From Eubacterium maltosivorans (GTDB lineage: Bacteria > Bacillota > Clostridia > Eubacteriales > Eubacteriaceae): a stretch of DNA of 64,000 nucleotides. Position 1 is the stretch's first letter, and each line of letters begins with the position of its first letter. The notes below the pieces were generated by a model. That model was given only the letters and a program-made list of their open reading frames with translations, made no database searches and had not been told where the DNA came from. The stretch covers positions 2,728,001 to 2,792,000 of the forward strand of contig NZ_CP029487.1 in assembly GCF_002441855.2 (NCBI RefSeq), written 5' to 3'. The translations under genes and the position numbers were made by a program. This document shows, piece after piece, positions 43,066-52,647 of the stretch.

Positions 43066-43875
43066 CTACTTCGGAATAATAATTTTTATTTCGACGCAGT
43101 CTTCCCGCTCGATTTCTTTATACTCTGCCGTGTTACGGCTTTCCTTAACAGCCTTAAATGCAGTCTTGATTGTGTTGATATAGATCTGAGCGTTGATAAA
43201 AGATTTGACCCTGGCCTTTTTTTCCGACGTCAGCTTTTCATCATAATTATTTGTCAGGACATCCTTACGGATTTTCTCAACCAATTCCTCGGTTTTTTTG
43301 ACGGTCATATCTTTTTTGACGACCTGTTTCAAAACTTCTTCCTGAAGCTCTGTATCCGGGATTCTCAAAAGAGCCCGAGCGTGCCGCTCTGTCAAATTGT
43401 TTTCAGTCAATGTATCGATAATGGATGGATCCAGCTTTAAAAGGCGAATTTTATTCGCGACGAAGGACTGGGATTTTCCAAGAAGCTCGGCAATGCGGTC
43501 CTGCGTTAAATTATAATATTCCATGAGCTGCCGGTAGCTTTCAGCCTCCTCAAAATAAGTCAGGTCTTCACGCTGAACATTTTCCATAATCGCGATCAAA
43601 GCGGAATCCTGATCAGACATTTCCACAATGATGGCTGGGATGGTTTCCTCCCCTGCTACCTTACTGGCTCTCAGCCGACGTTCACCAGAAACCAGTTCAT
43701 AAAACTCATCACTGATCTTCCGAACCTGGATGGGCTGAATGATACCAAAGGATTTAATGGATTCCGCCAGCTCGGTAATAGCAGAATCCTCAAAATGTTT
43801 TCTTGGTTGATTTGGATTTGGAAGGATTTTATCAACTGGTATCTGTTCAACATTTGATTCAATAATACTCTTCAT
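43066..43875 (-). CDS. noc: Nucleoid occlusion protein Noc
   Basis: A 269-residue ParB-family protein. The start at 43875 has AGGAGATAA before it; the longer frame begins inside parS. The nucleotide-binding motifs GERRLRA and ENVQRED are kept. At the four DNA-contact positions known to switch ParB to Noc specificity it has Gln136, Lys142, Lys147 and Arg164, the complete Noc set, whereas ParB here has Arg, Thr, Asn, Gly. It should therefore bind NBS-type sites rather than parS, and block division over the nucleoid. The order rsmG-noc-parA-parB is the Bacillus one. The N terminus does not show an obvious amphipathic membrane helix. Confidence 0.9.
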   Translation of the reverse strand: MKSIIESNVEQIPVDKILPNPNQPRKHFEDSAITELAESIKSFGIIQPIQVRKISDEFYELVSGERRLRASKVAGEETIPAIIVEMSDQDSALIAIMENVQREDLTYFEEAESYRQLMEYYNLTQDRIAELLGKSQSFVANKIRLLKLDPSIIDTLTENNLTERHARALLRIPDTELQEEVLKQVVKKDMTVKKTEELVEKIRKDVLTNNYDEKLTSEKKARVKSFINAQIYINTIKTAFKAVKESRNTAEYKEIEREDCVEIKIIIPK

Positions 43876-43907
43876 TTGATTATCTCCTACATGTGTTTCA
43901 TATGACA

Positions 43908-43923
43908 TGTTTCACGTGAAACA
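43908..43923. promoter_or_regulatory. parS site between rsmG and noc
   Basis: TGTTTCACGTGAAACA, identical to the site at 42903-42918. It sits between the rsmG stop and the noc start. Confidence 0.97.
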
Positions 43924-43925
43924 TC

Positions 43926-44645
43926 TTAACCCGGAAAAGGTTCCTTTTTAATTTTACCAAAGGATCTCGGAAACTTCTCCGGTGTGATTTTAACTTTGTC
44001 AATTAATATTATAACATGAACCAAGTCGCTTTGCAGTAACAAACAGGATTCTATTCCGGTTATTTTTCCGCCAAGGACCTTAATCGCCTTTTCTCCATCA
44101 TCCATCTCATCCAGGTAGTTTTTTCCTTTAAGGGCAATAAACTGGCCTCCCTTTTTCACCAATGGCAGGCACAGCTCCGAAAGCAAACATAAGTTCGCCA
44201 CCGCCCGGGATACAATACAGTCATAGCTTTCCCGGTAGGCAGGATTTTTTCCAAATTCCTCCGCTCTGCCGTGAAGAAATTCCACGTTTCTTATTCCTAT
44301 CTCGGCACAGATATTTTCAATGAGCTTCAGCTTCTTACCCGTAGCGTCCATCATGGTGATTTCCGCTTCTGGAAGCATAATCGCAAGGGGCACTCCTGGA
44401 AAACCACCGCCAGTGCCTACATCTAAAATTGATTTCGCATCGTGGTGAATAAATCGAAGACAGGTGAGCGAGTCGATTAGATGCTTTTCAATAAACTCAT
44501 CCTCATCCGTAATCCGTGTGACATTGATCTTTTCATTCATAACGAGCAGTTTTTCCATATAAAGGACCATCAGACGGCTTTGCGTTTCGTCAATGTCAAT
44601 TCCGCATTTTTCACCGGCAGCGATCAGCTTTTCAACATTATTCAT
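43926..44645 (-). CDS. rsmG: 16S rRNA (guanine-527-N7)-methyltransferase
   Basis: A 239-residue SAM-dependent methyltransferase that modifies G527 of 16S rRNA; loss gives low-level streptomycin resistance in other bacteria. The SAM-binding motif [20 protein letters not shown] is intact, with DATGKKL and SRAVANL following. GGGAG precedes the ATG, which overlaps the mnmG stop by eight bases. Part of the conserved mnmE-mnmG-rsmG-noc run. Confidence 0.97.
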   Translation of the reverse strand: MNNVEKLIAAGEKCGIDIDETQSRLMVLYMEKLLVMNEKINVTRITDEDEFIEKHLIDSLTCLRFIHHDAKSILDVGTGGGFPGVPLAIMLPEAEITMMDATGKKLKLIENICAEIGIRNVEFLHGRAEEFGKNPAYRESYDCIVSRAVANLCLLSELCLPLVKKGGQFIALKGKNYLDEMDDGEKAIKVLGGKITGIESCLLLQSDLVHVIILIDKVKITPEKFPRSFGKIKKEPFPG

Positions 44646-46539
44646 TTTTATCTCCCTCTGCCGGCGCCTGTCTTCGGTTTTGTTCCAGATAAATGAGCAG
44701 GACCGATAAATCCGCCGGGGATACGCCAGAAATACGTGAAGCCTGTCCCATGGATTTTGGCTGAATATCTGTCAGCTTTTCAACCGCTTCAAGTCGAAGC
44801 CCGCCGATGGCGCTATAGTCAATATTTTCTGGTATGAGCTTTTTTTCCATTTTCTTAAACTGCTCGACCTGGGCAATTTGTTTTTTTATGTAACCGTCAT
44901 ATTTAATCTGGACTTCTACCTGCTCGCACACAGCGTCAGAAAGAACCGGACGCTCAGGGTCAAGCTCGGCGGTATTGGCATATCCCACCTCTGGTCGGCG
45001 GATAAGCTCTGCCAGGGTTACGCCGCTTTTAATGGGTGAACTTCCAATACCTTCGAGTACCTTGTTTGTATGTTCACCGGGTTTAATAGTTAACTGGGTT
45101 AACCTTTCCTTTTCCCGCTCAACCGCTGCTTTTTTTTGCAAAAATGCCGAATAGCGTTCATCTGAGATCAGTCCAATCTCATGGCCAATGGGTGTTAACC
45201 GCAAGTCAGCATTATCCTGACGTAAAAGCAATCGATACTCTGAGCGGGAAGTCATCATGCGGTAGGGCTCTTCTGTTCCCTTGGTGATAATATCATCAAT
45301 CAAAACGCCAATATAGGCCTGCGAGCGGTCAAGAATAACCGGCTCCTTTCCCTCGATGGCGCGCACAGCATTAACACCGGCAATGAGTCCCTGCGCCGCA
45401 GCTTCCTCATAACCGGACGTCCCGTTAATCTGCCCCCCGAAGAAAAGACCTTTAATATCTTTAGATTCCAGGCTGGCCTTTAACCGGGTGGGATAGATAC
45501 AATCATACTCGATGGCGTAAGCTGAACGCATAAACTCGACATTCTCCATTCCAGGGACCGTGCGGTAAAGAGCGATCTGAACATCCTCAGGAAGGCAGGA
45601 GGACATGCCCTGCACATAAACCTCGCTGGTGTTCAGCCCCTCAGGCTCCATAAAAATCTGATGCTTGGGTTTATCGGCAAAACGCATGACCTTGGTCTCA
45701 ATGGACGGGCAGTAGCGCGGACCGACCCCGACGACATCCCCAGTATACAGTGGAGAACGCTCCATATTTTCATTGATAATCCGGTGGGTTTCCTCGTTAG
45801 TGTAGGTCAGGTAGCAGGGTACCTGGTCAATTTCAATTTTCTCCGTCTCAAAGGAAAACGGAACGATTTTTTCATCACCGTTCTGAATCTGCATTTTGGA
45901 GTAATCCACAGTTTTTCCGTCTACTCTGGCAGGCGTGCCTGTTTTAAAACGCTGCAGTTCAATGCCCTGTTTAAGAAGGCTGTCTGACAGCTGCATGGCA
46001 GGAAAAAGACCATTTGGTCCGCCGTCGTACTGAACCTCGCCAATAAAAATCTTCCCTTTAAGGTAAGTACCGGTACAGATCACGCAGGCCTTGCATTGAT
46101 AAACGGCTCCGGTCTGCACCTCTACTCCGGTAATGCTTCCGTCTTCCACAATAATACGGGTAGCCTCCTGCTGCTTTAACAGCAGATGCTCCTGATTCTC
46201 GATCACTTCCTTCATCCGGAACTGATAAGCCTTTTTATCCGCCTGTGCCCGTAAAGAATGGACTGCCGGACCTTTACCTGTGTTCAGCATCCGGCACTGG
46301 ATCATGGTAGCGTCAATATTTTTACCCATCTCGCCGCCCAGAGCATCGATCTCACGTACAAGATGCCCTTTACCCGTTCCGCCGATGGATGGGTTGCAGG
46401 GCATCATGGCAACAGAATCCAGATTGATGGTTAATAATAAGGTTTCAAAGCCCAGACGCGCAGCCGCCAGAGCTGCTTCGGCGCCGGCGTGTCCGGCGCC
46501 GATGACAACCACGTCAAAGCTTCCTCCCTGATAGTTCAT
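44638..46539 (-). CDS. mnmG: tRNA uridine-34 carboxymethylaminomethyl synthesis enzyme MnmG (GidA)
   Basis: A 633-residue FAD enzyme that, with MnmE, modifies the wobble uridine of several tRNAs. The FAD motif [21 protein letters not shown] is at the N terminus, [20 protein letters not shown] follows, and the C-terminal tRNA/MnmE-binding helices end near [19 protein letters not shown]. It begins nine bases after mnmE ends and overlaps rsmG, so the three are cotranscribed. Confidence 0.97.
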   Translation of the reverse strand: MNYQGGSFDVVVIGAGHAGAEAALAAARLGFETLLLTINLDSVAMMPCNPSIGGTGKGHLVREIDALGGEMGKNIDATMIQCRMLNTGKGPAVHSLRAQADKKAYQFRMKEVIENQEHLLLKQQEATRIIVEDGSITGVEVQTGAVYQCKACVICTGTYLKGKIFIGEVQYDGGPNGLFPAMQLSDSLLKQGIELQRFKTGTPARVDGKTVDYSKMQIQNGDEKIVPFSFETEKIEIDQVPCYLTYTNEETHRIINENMERSPLYTGDVVGVGPRYCPSIETKVMRFADKPKHQIFMEPEGLNTSEVYVQGMSSCLPEDVQIALYRTVPGMENVEFMRSAYAIEYDCIYPTRLKASLESKDIKGLFFGGQINGTSGYEEAAAQGLIAGVNAVRAIEGKEPVILDRSQAYIGVLIDDIITKGTEEPYRMMTSRSEYRLLLRQDNADLRLTPIGHEIGLISDERYSAFLQKKAAVEREKERLTQLTIKPGEHTNKVLEGIGSSPIKSGVTLAELIRRPEVGYANTAELDPERPVLSDAVCEQVEVQIKYDGYIKKQIAQVEQFKKMEKKLIPENIDYSAIGGLRLEAVEKLTDIQPKSMGQASRISGVSPADLSVLLIYLEQNRRQAPAEGDKNE

Positions 46540-46548
46540 GGTATTCCT

Positions 46549-47925
46549 CTACTTTCCAATACAAAAATTCTTGAATATCTGATTGACAATATCCGAACCT
46601 ACCGAACGTCCGGTAATTTCGCGGATCTTTTCAAGCCCGTCCTTAATATCAATGGAGACAAGCTCCAGCGGCATTCCCATATCGATGGTTACAAGAGCGT
46701 TTTTAAGACAGGTCATGGCCTCCTCCAGCAGATGGACGTGACGCACATTGTTGACGATATAATCTGCCTCCTGATCCACAGAACCGCCCATAACCATTTC
46801 GAGCATCTTATCCTTGAGCACCTCGATGCCCTCATCTTCTTTTAAGGACAGCGGCAGCCACCCTTCGGGAATATCCCGGCCCTCTATCCTACTGTCTGTT
46901 TTATTGGCGATAAAAAGGGTTTTTGACGGGTCCAGCTCCTCGATAAGCATTTTTTCCTCATCGGAGAAGGGACGGCTGAGGTCTGTCATAAATAGCACCA
47001 GATTCGTATTTTTAATGAGCTGGCGCGATTTTTCCACACCGATCTGCTCAACCAGGTTATCCGTCTCACGGATACCGGCGGTGTCGATAATTTTAAATGG
47101 AATGCCGCCGATATTGATATATTCCTCAATAATATCCCGGGTTGTTCCAGGAATCTCTGTAACAATGGCTTTGTTTTCCATCAAAAGCGTATTGAGCAGG
47201 GAGGACTTTCCAACATTGGGCTCTCCAAGAATCGCAGTGGTAATCCCCTCGCGATAGATTTTTCCGGTCTCGGACGCTTTGAGCAGCGCATCCACCATGT
47301 CCATGGCCTGATGGATGTGGTCATTCAGATAGGCGGTGGTCACCTCCTCAATATCGTATTCTGGATAATCTATGTTGGCCTCCACATTTGCCATGACATC
47401 AATGAGCAATGCGTCGATGGCGTCCAGACGCTGAGAAAGCTTTCCTTCAAGCTGACCAACGGAATACTCCAGGCTCTTTTCAGTTTTGGCCGAAATAATA
47501 TCCATGACGGCTTCGGCCTGGGCTAAATCCAGCCGTCCGTTTAAAAAGGCGCGCTTGGTAAATTCGCCCGGCTCTGCCAGACGCGCACCTGATCGGATAA
47601 CCGCGTCCAAAATTTTTTTTAGCGACACAATGCCCCCGTGGCAGTTGATCTCCACCACATCCTCGGCGGTGTAGGAAAAGGGACCTTTCATTTTTGAGAC
47701 CAGAACCTCGTCGATGATCTTTCCATTCTCAGGCTCAAGGATATTGCCGTAAAGCAGCTTGTGCGATTCTGCGTCCTCCACAGTTTTACCAGCATGATTT
47801 ACAAAAAGCCGGGTGACAATGGACACCGCTTCCGGTCCGCTGACGCGTATAATGCCAATGCCCGCACCGCCAAGCCCAGTGGCAACCGCTGCGATGGTAT
47901 CTTCATTTAATAATGCTTCGTTCAT
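46549..47925 (-). CDS. mnmE: tRNA modification GTPase MnmE (TrmE)
   Basis: A 458-residue GTPase partner of MnmG. The start at 47925 follows AAAGGAA and gives MNEALLNEDTIAAVAT; the frame opens nine codons earlier. An N-terminal folate-binding domain (about 1-120), helical domain, and inserted G domain (GEPNVGKSSLLN, TEIPGTTRD, DTAGIR, NKTD) are visible. The C-terminal FCIGK keeps the catalytic Cys of the family. First gene of the mnmE-mnmG-rsmG run, separated from jag by a terminator. Confidence 0.97.
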   Translation of the reverse strand: MNEALLNEDTIAAVATGLGGAGIGIIRVSGPEAVSIVTRLFVNHAGKTVEDAESHKLLYGNILEPENGKIIDEVLVSKMKGPFSYTAEDVVEINCHGGIVSLKKILDAVIRSGARLAEPGEFTKRAFLNGRLDLAQAEAVMDIISAKTEKSLEYSVGQLEGKLSQRLDAIDALLIDVMANVEANIDYPEYDIEEVTTAYLNDHIHQAMDMVDALLKASETGKIYREGITTAILGEPNVGKSSLLNTLLMENKAIVTEIPGTTRDIIEEYINIGGIPFKIIDTAGIRETDNLVEQIGVEKSRQLIKNTNLVLFMTDLSRPFSDEEKMLIEELDPSKTLFIANKTDSRIEGRDIPEGWLPLSLKEDEGIEVLKDKMLEMVMGGSVDQEADYIVNNVRHVHLLEEAMTCLKNALVTIDMGMPLELVSIDIKDGLEKIREITGRSVGSDIVNQIFKNFCIGK

Positions 47926-47949
47926 TTTTATTTCCTTTACTCGTTTTAA

Positions 47950-47999
47950 CAATTAACAATAAATAATTTCAAAAATTGTTCATTGGTAATGGCTAATGA
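47950..47999. repeat. Short AT-rich intergenic inverted repeat
   Basis: AACAATTAACAATAAATAATTTC is partly mirrored by AAAAATTGTTCATTGGTAATGG. It is imperfect and similar in style to the repeats at 11786 and 27660. Confidence 0.35.
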
Positions 48000-48013
48000 G
48001 GGTCTTAATTCAG

Positions 48014-48051
48014 AAAAAACACTTTAATTCTATGAGAATCAAAGTGTTTTT
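48014..48051 (-). terminator. Terminator between jag and mnmE
   Basis: AAAAACACTTT and AAAGTGTTTTT arms around a smaller inner stem (GATTCTCAT...), usable in both directions. Confidence 0.8.
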
Positions 48052-48105
48052 CCCTAACATTATAGCATAGTTTTTTAAATAAACCTATAACAGGACAAGC
48101 ATACC

Positions 48106-48732
48106 TTACTTATCCTTTAGCTGAATAACGACATGGCGGTAAGGCTCATCACCCTCGCTGAAGGTAAAAACCTTATCGCTGTTCTGAAGCTTTGCGTGGA
48201 TGATTCGTCTTTCAGACGGATTCATGGGCTCCAGTGACATTTTCTTTCCGTAACGCACAGCTTTTGAGGCCATTTTTTCAGCCAGCGCTTCCAAAGTTTT
48301 CTGGCGCTTGCTGCGGTAATTTTCCGTATCCAGAACCACGCGGATATACTTTTCACCAGAACGGTTGACCACCAGGCTTACCAGATACTGAAGAGAATCC
48401 AGTGTCTGGCCTCGACGGCCAATCAAAATGCCCATATCCTTTCCCTCAAGCTCAACATGAAGCACATCGTCTTCCAAATGTGAGGTGATGGTACAGGGAA
48501 TATTCATGGCATCCAGCATTTCGCCCAGAAAAACCTCCGCCTTTTTGCCTGCATTGTTTAAAACAGTGACCTCGACAACCGCTTCCTTTTTTCCAAAAAT
48601 ACCAAAAACGCCGGATTCCGGTACCTGAACGACGTTGGTTTCCACCTCGTCCAGCGTTACGCCCAATTCTTTTAAACCTGCATTAATGGCATCTTCAATG
48701 GTTTTTCCTTTACCAACTACCATTTTATTCAT
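48106..48732 (-). CDS. jag: RNA-binding protein Jag (SpoIIIJ-associated, KhpB)
   Basis: A 208-residue protein with Jag-N (about 1-55, VVGKGKTIEDAINAGLKELG), a KH domain (about 85-150, LIGRRGQTLDSLQYLV) and R3H domain (about 150-208, MNPSERRIIHAKL). These bind RNA and affect cell-wall synthesis and division in related bacteria. AAGGAG precedes the ATG. It lies 62 bases downstream of yidC, the usual arrangement. Confidence 0.95.
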   Translation of the reverse strand: MNKMVVGKGKTIEDAINAGLKELGVTLDEVETNVVQVPESGVFGIFGKKEAVVEVTVLNNAGKKAEVFLGEMLDAMNIPCTITSHLEDDVLHVELEGKDMGILIGRRGQTLDSLQYLVSLVVNRSGEKYIRVVLDTENYRSKRQKTLEALAEKMASKAVRYGKKMSLEPMNPSERRIIHAKLQNSDKVFTFSEGDEPYRHVVIQLKDK

Positions 48733-48794
48733 GATTCTTCTCCTTAGCAGATATCCTGACTCCGGCCAGGGACCAGAGCCTCATTCCCATAATC

Positions 48795-49718
48795 CTATTT
48801 GTTTTTTGGCTCTTCCACCGAAGCATCCCTTTCAGGAATTTTAGTGATGGTCTGGCGTTTTACCTTTTTACTGGAAGCCGGTCTTGTCAAAGGCTTTTTG
48901 TCGGTCGGCTCCTCCTTCTTTTTCACTGGCTTGCCGGACTGAGCCGCCATGGCTTCTGCTCTGGCTTCACTCTGCTGCTTGCGTTCTTCCTTTTTCTTTT
49001 TGATCTCTTCTCGTTTTGCTTCTTCAACACGTCTTTCAGCTTCACGCGGGTCGATCTTTTCAGCAGGCTTGCGCAGCATGATAAACTGCTGGACAAAGGT
49101 AAAGACGTTCTGAACAACCCAGTACAGCGCGACACCGGCCGGCATGCCAATGGCTGCGAAACCGATGAAAATCGGCATGATGTAAAGCATCATGTTCTGG
49201 GTTTTTTCAGCAGATGGATCCATGGTTCCCTTCTGTACAGACATGGTAAACTTCTGTGTAATAAAGGTAAAGACCACACAAAGAATTGGCAGAATGTACC
49301 ATGGGTCCGGGTTCCCTAAATCAGGAATCCATAAAAACTGCTGGCTGATGGCTAAAACATCACCGTTTGTAAATACCCATTTCCCAGGATCTCTCAGAGC
49401 TCCAAACAAAGCGTAAATAATGGGCAGCTGGATCAGAAGCGGAAGACAGCCCGCCATCGGGCTGACATTATAAAGCTTGTACAGCTTCATGGTCTCCTGA
49501 TTGAGCTTTTCTGGATTATTTTTATACTTTTTCTGCAGCTTCTGCAGTTCAGGCTGTAACGCCTGCATTTCTCTCATGGATTTTGTCTGCTTGATGTTCA
49601 GTGGTAAAATACAAAATTTTACCAGGATAGTAAACAGAATGACGGCCACGCCATAATTCTGAACAAGATTATAGATTTGAAACAGTACAAACCCAAATGC
49701 CTGATATAAAATATGCAT
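48795..49718 (-). CDS. yidC: Membrane protein insertase YidC
   Basis: A 307-residue YidC/Oxa1 insertase. Five membrane segments are spread over residues 5-235, with NYGVAVILFTILVKFCILPL (first conserved helix), a cytosolic hairpin, and SPMAGCLPLLIQLPIIYALF. A hydrophilic Lys/Glu tail (about 225-307) follows the last segment and probably contacts ribosomes. No lipoprotein signal is present, unlike Bacillus SpoIIIJ. AAAGGAG precedes the ATG. Confidence 0.95.
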   Translation of the reverse strand: MHILYQAFGFVLFQIYNLVQNYGVAVILFTILVKFCILPLNIKQTKSMREMQALQPELQKLQKKYKNNPEKLNQETMKLYKLYNVSPMAGCLPLLIQLPIIYALFGALRDPGKWVFTNGDVLAISQQFLWIPDLGNPDPWYILPILCVVFTFITQKFTMSVQKGTMDPSAEKTQNMMLYIMPIFIGFAAIGMPAGVALYWVVQNVFTFVQQFIMLRKPAEKIDPREAERRVEEAKREEIKKKKEERKQQSEARAEAMAAQSGKPVKKKEEPTDKKPLTRPASSKKVKRQTITKIPERDASVEEPKNK

Positions 49719-49751
49719 GCAATAGCTCCTTTAAAATTTCCCCTGAGATTT

Positions 49752-49964
49752 TCAGGGGAGCGGATCATAGCCTCCCGGATGAAAGGGATGGCATTTTAAA
49801 ATTCTTTTGGTACCGAGGAACAGTCCTTTAAAAATACCGTACTTCACTACGGCCTGGTAGCAATACTCTGAACAGGTTGGTAAAAATCGACACGAATGCG
49901 GCAGACAGGGCGAAATATAGCGCTGATAGCCTCGTATCAATTTTAAAATAAACCTTTTAATCAT
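49752..49964 (-). CDS. yidD: Membrane protein insertion efficiency factor YidD
   Basis: A 70-residue protein with the family core GYQRYISPCLPHSCRFLPTC and KCHPFHPGGYDPLP. It is believed to help YidC-dependent insertion. It overlaps rnpA by eight bases and precedes yidC by about 33, so translation is coupled in the rpmH-rnpA-yidD-yidC order found in most bacteria. Confidence 0.96.
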   Translation of the reverse strand: MIKRFILKLIRGYQRYISPCLPHSCRFLPTCSEYCYQAVVKYGIFKGLFLGTKRILKCHPFHPGGYDPLP

Positions 49965-50307
49965 GATCCTGCCTCATAAGATTCTTCTTATAAAATAAAT
50001 GCTTTAAAGATTTTTCAATAACCGGATATTTTTCATCTTTACAGCTGGCTTTGGCAATTAATACTAAATCATATCCCAGTGCAAACTGATTTTCATTAAG
50101 CCTGTAGGCTTCTTTGAGCTGTCTCCTGATACGGTTGCGCACAACCGCGCGGTTGGAAACTTTTTTGCTCACTATGATACCCAGACGATTGGTATCTTTC
50201 CCATTTTTTAAATAATGCATCACAAGATTACGATTGCCAAAGACCTTCCCTTTTTGGTACACAAGCTTAAAGTCTTTCTGCTTTTTTAATGTACAAATTT
50301 TTGCCAA
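49957..50307 (-). CDS. rnpA: Ribonuclease P protein component
   Basis: A 116-residue basic protein that assists the RNase P RNA in maturing tRNA 5' ends. The start is taken as TTG at 50307 with GGAG eight bases upstream, because LKKQKDFKLVYQKGK is the usual beginning; an ATG six codons earlier overlaps the ribosome-binding site. The signature RNRIRRQLKEAYRLN is complete. The RNase P RNA gene is not in the window. Confidence 0.94.
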   Translation of the reverse strand: MAKICTLKKQKDFKLVYQKGKVFGNRNLVMHYLKNGKDTNRLGIIVSKKVSNRAVVRNRIRRQLKEAYRLNENQFALGYDLVLIAKASCKDEKYPVIEKSLKHLFYKKNLMRQDHD

Positions 50308-50401
50308 AAAGATTACTCCTGACATTGAGTTTTTACCCGATTTACAGGTAAGCCACAGTAAACAAAAGACCGTTCAAGAAGCTTAAACGGTCCATACAAG
50401 T

Positions 50402-50536
50402 CTATGCAGATAATTTTGCTCTACCTTTTGATCTTCTTTTCTTTAAAATCACGCGACCACTTGTGGTAGACATTCTTTTTCTGAAACCATGTTCTTTTTT
50501 ACGTTGTCTTACTTTTGGTTGAAATGTTCTTTTCAT
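50402..50536 (-). CDS. rpmH: 50S ribosomal protein L34
   Basis: A 44-residue highly basic protein starting [18 protein letters not shown] and ending GRAKLSA, the complete L34 sequence. GGGGGTG upstream acts as ribosome-binding site. A consensus promoter at 50607-50635 drives it and probably rnpA, yidD, yidC and jag. It marks the left edge of the origin region. Confidence 0.98.
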   Translation of the reverse strand: MKRTFQPKVRQRKKEHGFRKRMSTTSGRVILKKRRSKGRAKLSA

Positions 50537-51047
50537 TACGACACCCCCTGACTTTCCGATTTATCATCATTTAGTTTTCATAAGCATATTAGACTTTTAC
50601 TTTAGGATTATATAATTTTGGCTCTCTGTTGTCAAGAAATTTTCTCAAAAAGGCATGTTTTCCTTTGTTTTTTTCATGGCATCTGTAATGGTATTTTTTG
50701 TTCTAAACTGGTAAAAACCCATTTTTTTATCCACAATCTCCTTTAATCTTATTGAATTATCCACAGGACTTTGTTATACTGTACTATACTGTTAATAAGT
50801 ATCTAAACTTTTCCACAGCTTTCGTTTTTTGTTTATTAGTTTATGGATAAGCTGTGCACAATTTGATAAAAACTCTGAAACCGGCTTGTTTAGGCGGTTT
50901 TTCTTGCGGATAAATACTTATTTTTTTATTAACATTTGTGTTTACAATTAAAATAATTTAACACCTGTGCACAACTCTGTTTAACTTTTGTGCATAAAAT
51001 CTTAATTAAACGACCCTAATACTCAAAAACAAATCGGAGGTTGACTT
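50537..51047. other. oriC, left (dnaA-upstream) half with DnaA-box cluster
   Basis: This 511-base AT-rich gap holds no gene. Perfect DnaA boxes TTATCCACA lie at 50727-50735 and 50757-50765 on the plus strand, with TTTTCCACA at 50809-50817. Reverse-strand, one- or two-mismatch boxes are at 50842-50850, 50853-50861, 50905-50913, 50966-50974 and 50989-50997, so the cluster changes orientation near 50830. The region also contains the rpmH promoter. Autoregulation of dnaA through these boxes is likely. Confidence 0.85.
50607..50635 (-). promoter_or_regulatory. Consensus promoter of rpmH operon
   Basis: Minus-strand TTGACA (50635-50630), 17-base spacer, TATAAT (50612-50607). Both hexamers are perfect. 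Confidence 0.85.
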
Positions 51048-52397
51048 GTGGATGATTCAATTGTAAAAATCTGGGAGAAAGCGCTGAGCCTTATTAAGGA
51101 AGAGATGTCTGAGCTCAGCTACAATACCTGGTTTACGAATACAAAGCCGCTAAAAATAATCGGCGGCACCTTTTATCTTATTTCAGATAATGATTTTGAA
51201 CGCGGCATGCTTGAAACCCGCTACAAGGCTTTGATTACCAACGCACTGAGCCAGGTGATGGAACAGGAATGCAAAGTCCAGATCGTTTTATCCGAGAAGG
51301 AAGTGCCGGATATTGCTGAACAAAGCGCTCCCATGCCCAAAAATGAGGGAAACACCAAGACTTCAAACAACGGCGGCAGTATGAATCCCAAATATACCTT
51401 TGAAAAGTTCGTCATCGGTGAAAATAACCGATTTGCGCACGCTGCCTGCGTCGCTGTATCAGAAGCGCCCTCAGAACGCTACAATCCTCTGTTTATTTAC
51501 GGAGGTGTCGGTCTTGGGAAAACCCATCTTATGCAGGCCATCGGGAATTATATTCTCTCCTATGCGCCCACCAAAAAAGTGGTTTATGTGTCCTGTGAAA
51601 AATTTACCAATGAATTCATCGACGCCATCCAGAACCAGAACAACATTGACTTCAGAAACAAATACCGCAACGTGGACATCCTGCTCATCGACGATATCCA
51701 GTTCCTTGCCGGCAAAGACGGAACACAGGAGGAATTTTTCCATACCTTCAATGCCCTTCACGAGGAAAACAAGCAGATTGTCATCAGCTCAGACCGCCCG
51801 CCAAAGGAAATTCCAAAGCTGGAAGAGCGCCTGCGCTCACGCTTTGAGATGGGCTTGATCACAGATATCTCCGCTCCGAACTTTGAAACGCGAATCGCCA
51901 TCCTGCGTAAAAAAGCCGAATCCTATAAGGAAGAGATTCCAAACGATGTGCTCAGCTTTATCGCGGACAGCATACACTCAAATATCCGCGAACTGGAGGG
52001 CGCTTTAACCACAGTGGTCGCTTACTCCAAGCTTCACGGCGAGCCCATCTGTCTGGAAACAGCCAAGGACGCCTTAAAGGATATCTTCAAAGCCAAGGAA
52101 AACATTGTCATCAACAGTACTTATATTAAGGAAATGACCGCCAAATACTTTAATGTCACCATTGAAGATATCGACTCCAAAAAAAGAACAAAGGCTATTT
52201 CCCTTCCCCGCCAGGTCGCCATGTACCTTACCCGCGATTTAACCGACCTTTCTCTTCCAAAGATCGGCGAAGAATTTGGTGGCCGTGACCACTCCACGGT
52301 CATCCACGCCTGTCAGAAGATCAACGAAGAAATGGAAGCCAACACAGATTTTAAAAACCTGATTATCCGCATACAAAAGGAAATTACAGGTAACTGA
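51048..52397 (+). CDS. dnaA: Chromosomal replication initiator DnaA
   Basis: The 449-residue AAA+ initiator. It starts at GTG with CGGAGG upstream. Domain I (about 1-80), a short linker II, AAA+ domain III (about 110-330, Walker [11 protein letters not shown], Walker [10 protein letters not shown]) and domain IV with the DnaA-box signature [12 protein letters not shown] are present. It binds the box clusters on both sides of its gene. A partial copy of a repeat element starts at its stop codon. Confidence 0.98.
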   Translation: MDDSIVKIWEKALSLIKEEMSELSYNTWFTNTKPLKIIGGTFYLISDNDFERGMLETRYKALITNALSQVMEQECKVQIVLSEKEVPDIAEQSAPMPKNEGNTKTSNNGGSMNPKYTFEKFVIGENNRFAHAACVAVSEAPSERYNPLFIYGGVGLGKTHLMQAIGNYILSYAPTKKVVYVSCEKFTNEFIDAIQNQNNIDFRNKYRNVDILLIDDIQFLAGKDGTQEEFFHTFNALHEENKQIVISSDRPPKEIPKLEERLRSRFEMGLITDISAPNFETRIAILRKKAESYKEEIPNDVLSFIADSIHSNIRELEGALTTVVAYSKLHGEPICLETAKDALKDIFKAKENIVINSTYIKEMTAKYFNVTIEDIDSKKRTKAISLPRQVAMYLTRDLTDLSLPKIGEEFGGRDHSTVIHACQKINEEMEANTDFKNLIIRIQKEITGN

Positions 52398-52428
52398 CGC
52401 CGAGCCCAAATTTTTGCTCTGCGGAACG
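52395..52428 (+). repeat. Stop-codon-associated intergenic repeat, partial dnaA copy
   Basis: From the dnaA TGA the sequence TGACGCCGAGCCCAAATTTT matches the start of the gyrB copy (TGACGCCGAATCCAAATTTT) with two differences. The hairpin and right end are degenerate or lost. Confidence 0.6.
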
Positions 52429-52440
52429 TCCTTTATCTGT

Positions 52441-52615
52441 TGTGGATAACCGGATTTTTCTCAACACGGAATACCTTGGTTTATCCACACCTTGTCCACT
52501 GTGAATCATCTCAAATTCCAGCAGTCTTTCGCTGTTTTCTGAGTTATCCACAGTCCGCACATCCCCTACTACTATTATTACTAAAATAAATACTTATATA
52601 TTATTTAATATTCAG
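52441..52615 (+). other. oriC, right half: DnaA boxes, DnaA-trios and AT-rich unwinding region
   Basis: DnaA boxes: reverse TGTGGATAA at 52441-52449, TTATCCACA at 52481-52489 and 52544-52552, and TTGTCCACT at 52492-52500. After the last box comes a 13-base GC-rich spacer and six trinucleotides, CTA CTA CTA TTA TTA CTA (52566-52583), whose complement reads 3'-GAT/AAT, the DnaA-trio motif. An AT-only stretch follows to about 52612. This is the expected basal unwinding layout. Confidence 0.85.
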
Positions 52616-52647
52616 GGAAGCAGCCTTCCCAAAAGAGAGGTGCCTTT

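Noticed and set aside
43893-43908. Possible third parS (TGTTTCATATGACATG)
   Set aside because: Only 11 of 16 bases match, and the centre and right half are wrong; left as chance similarity beside the perfect site.
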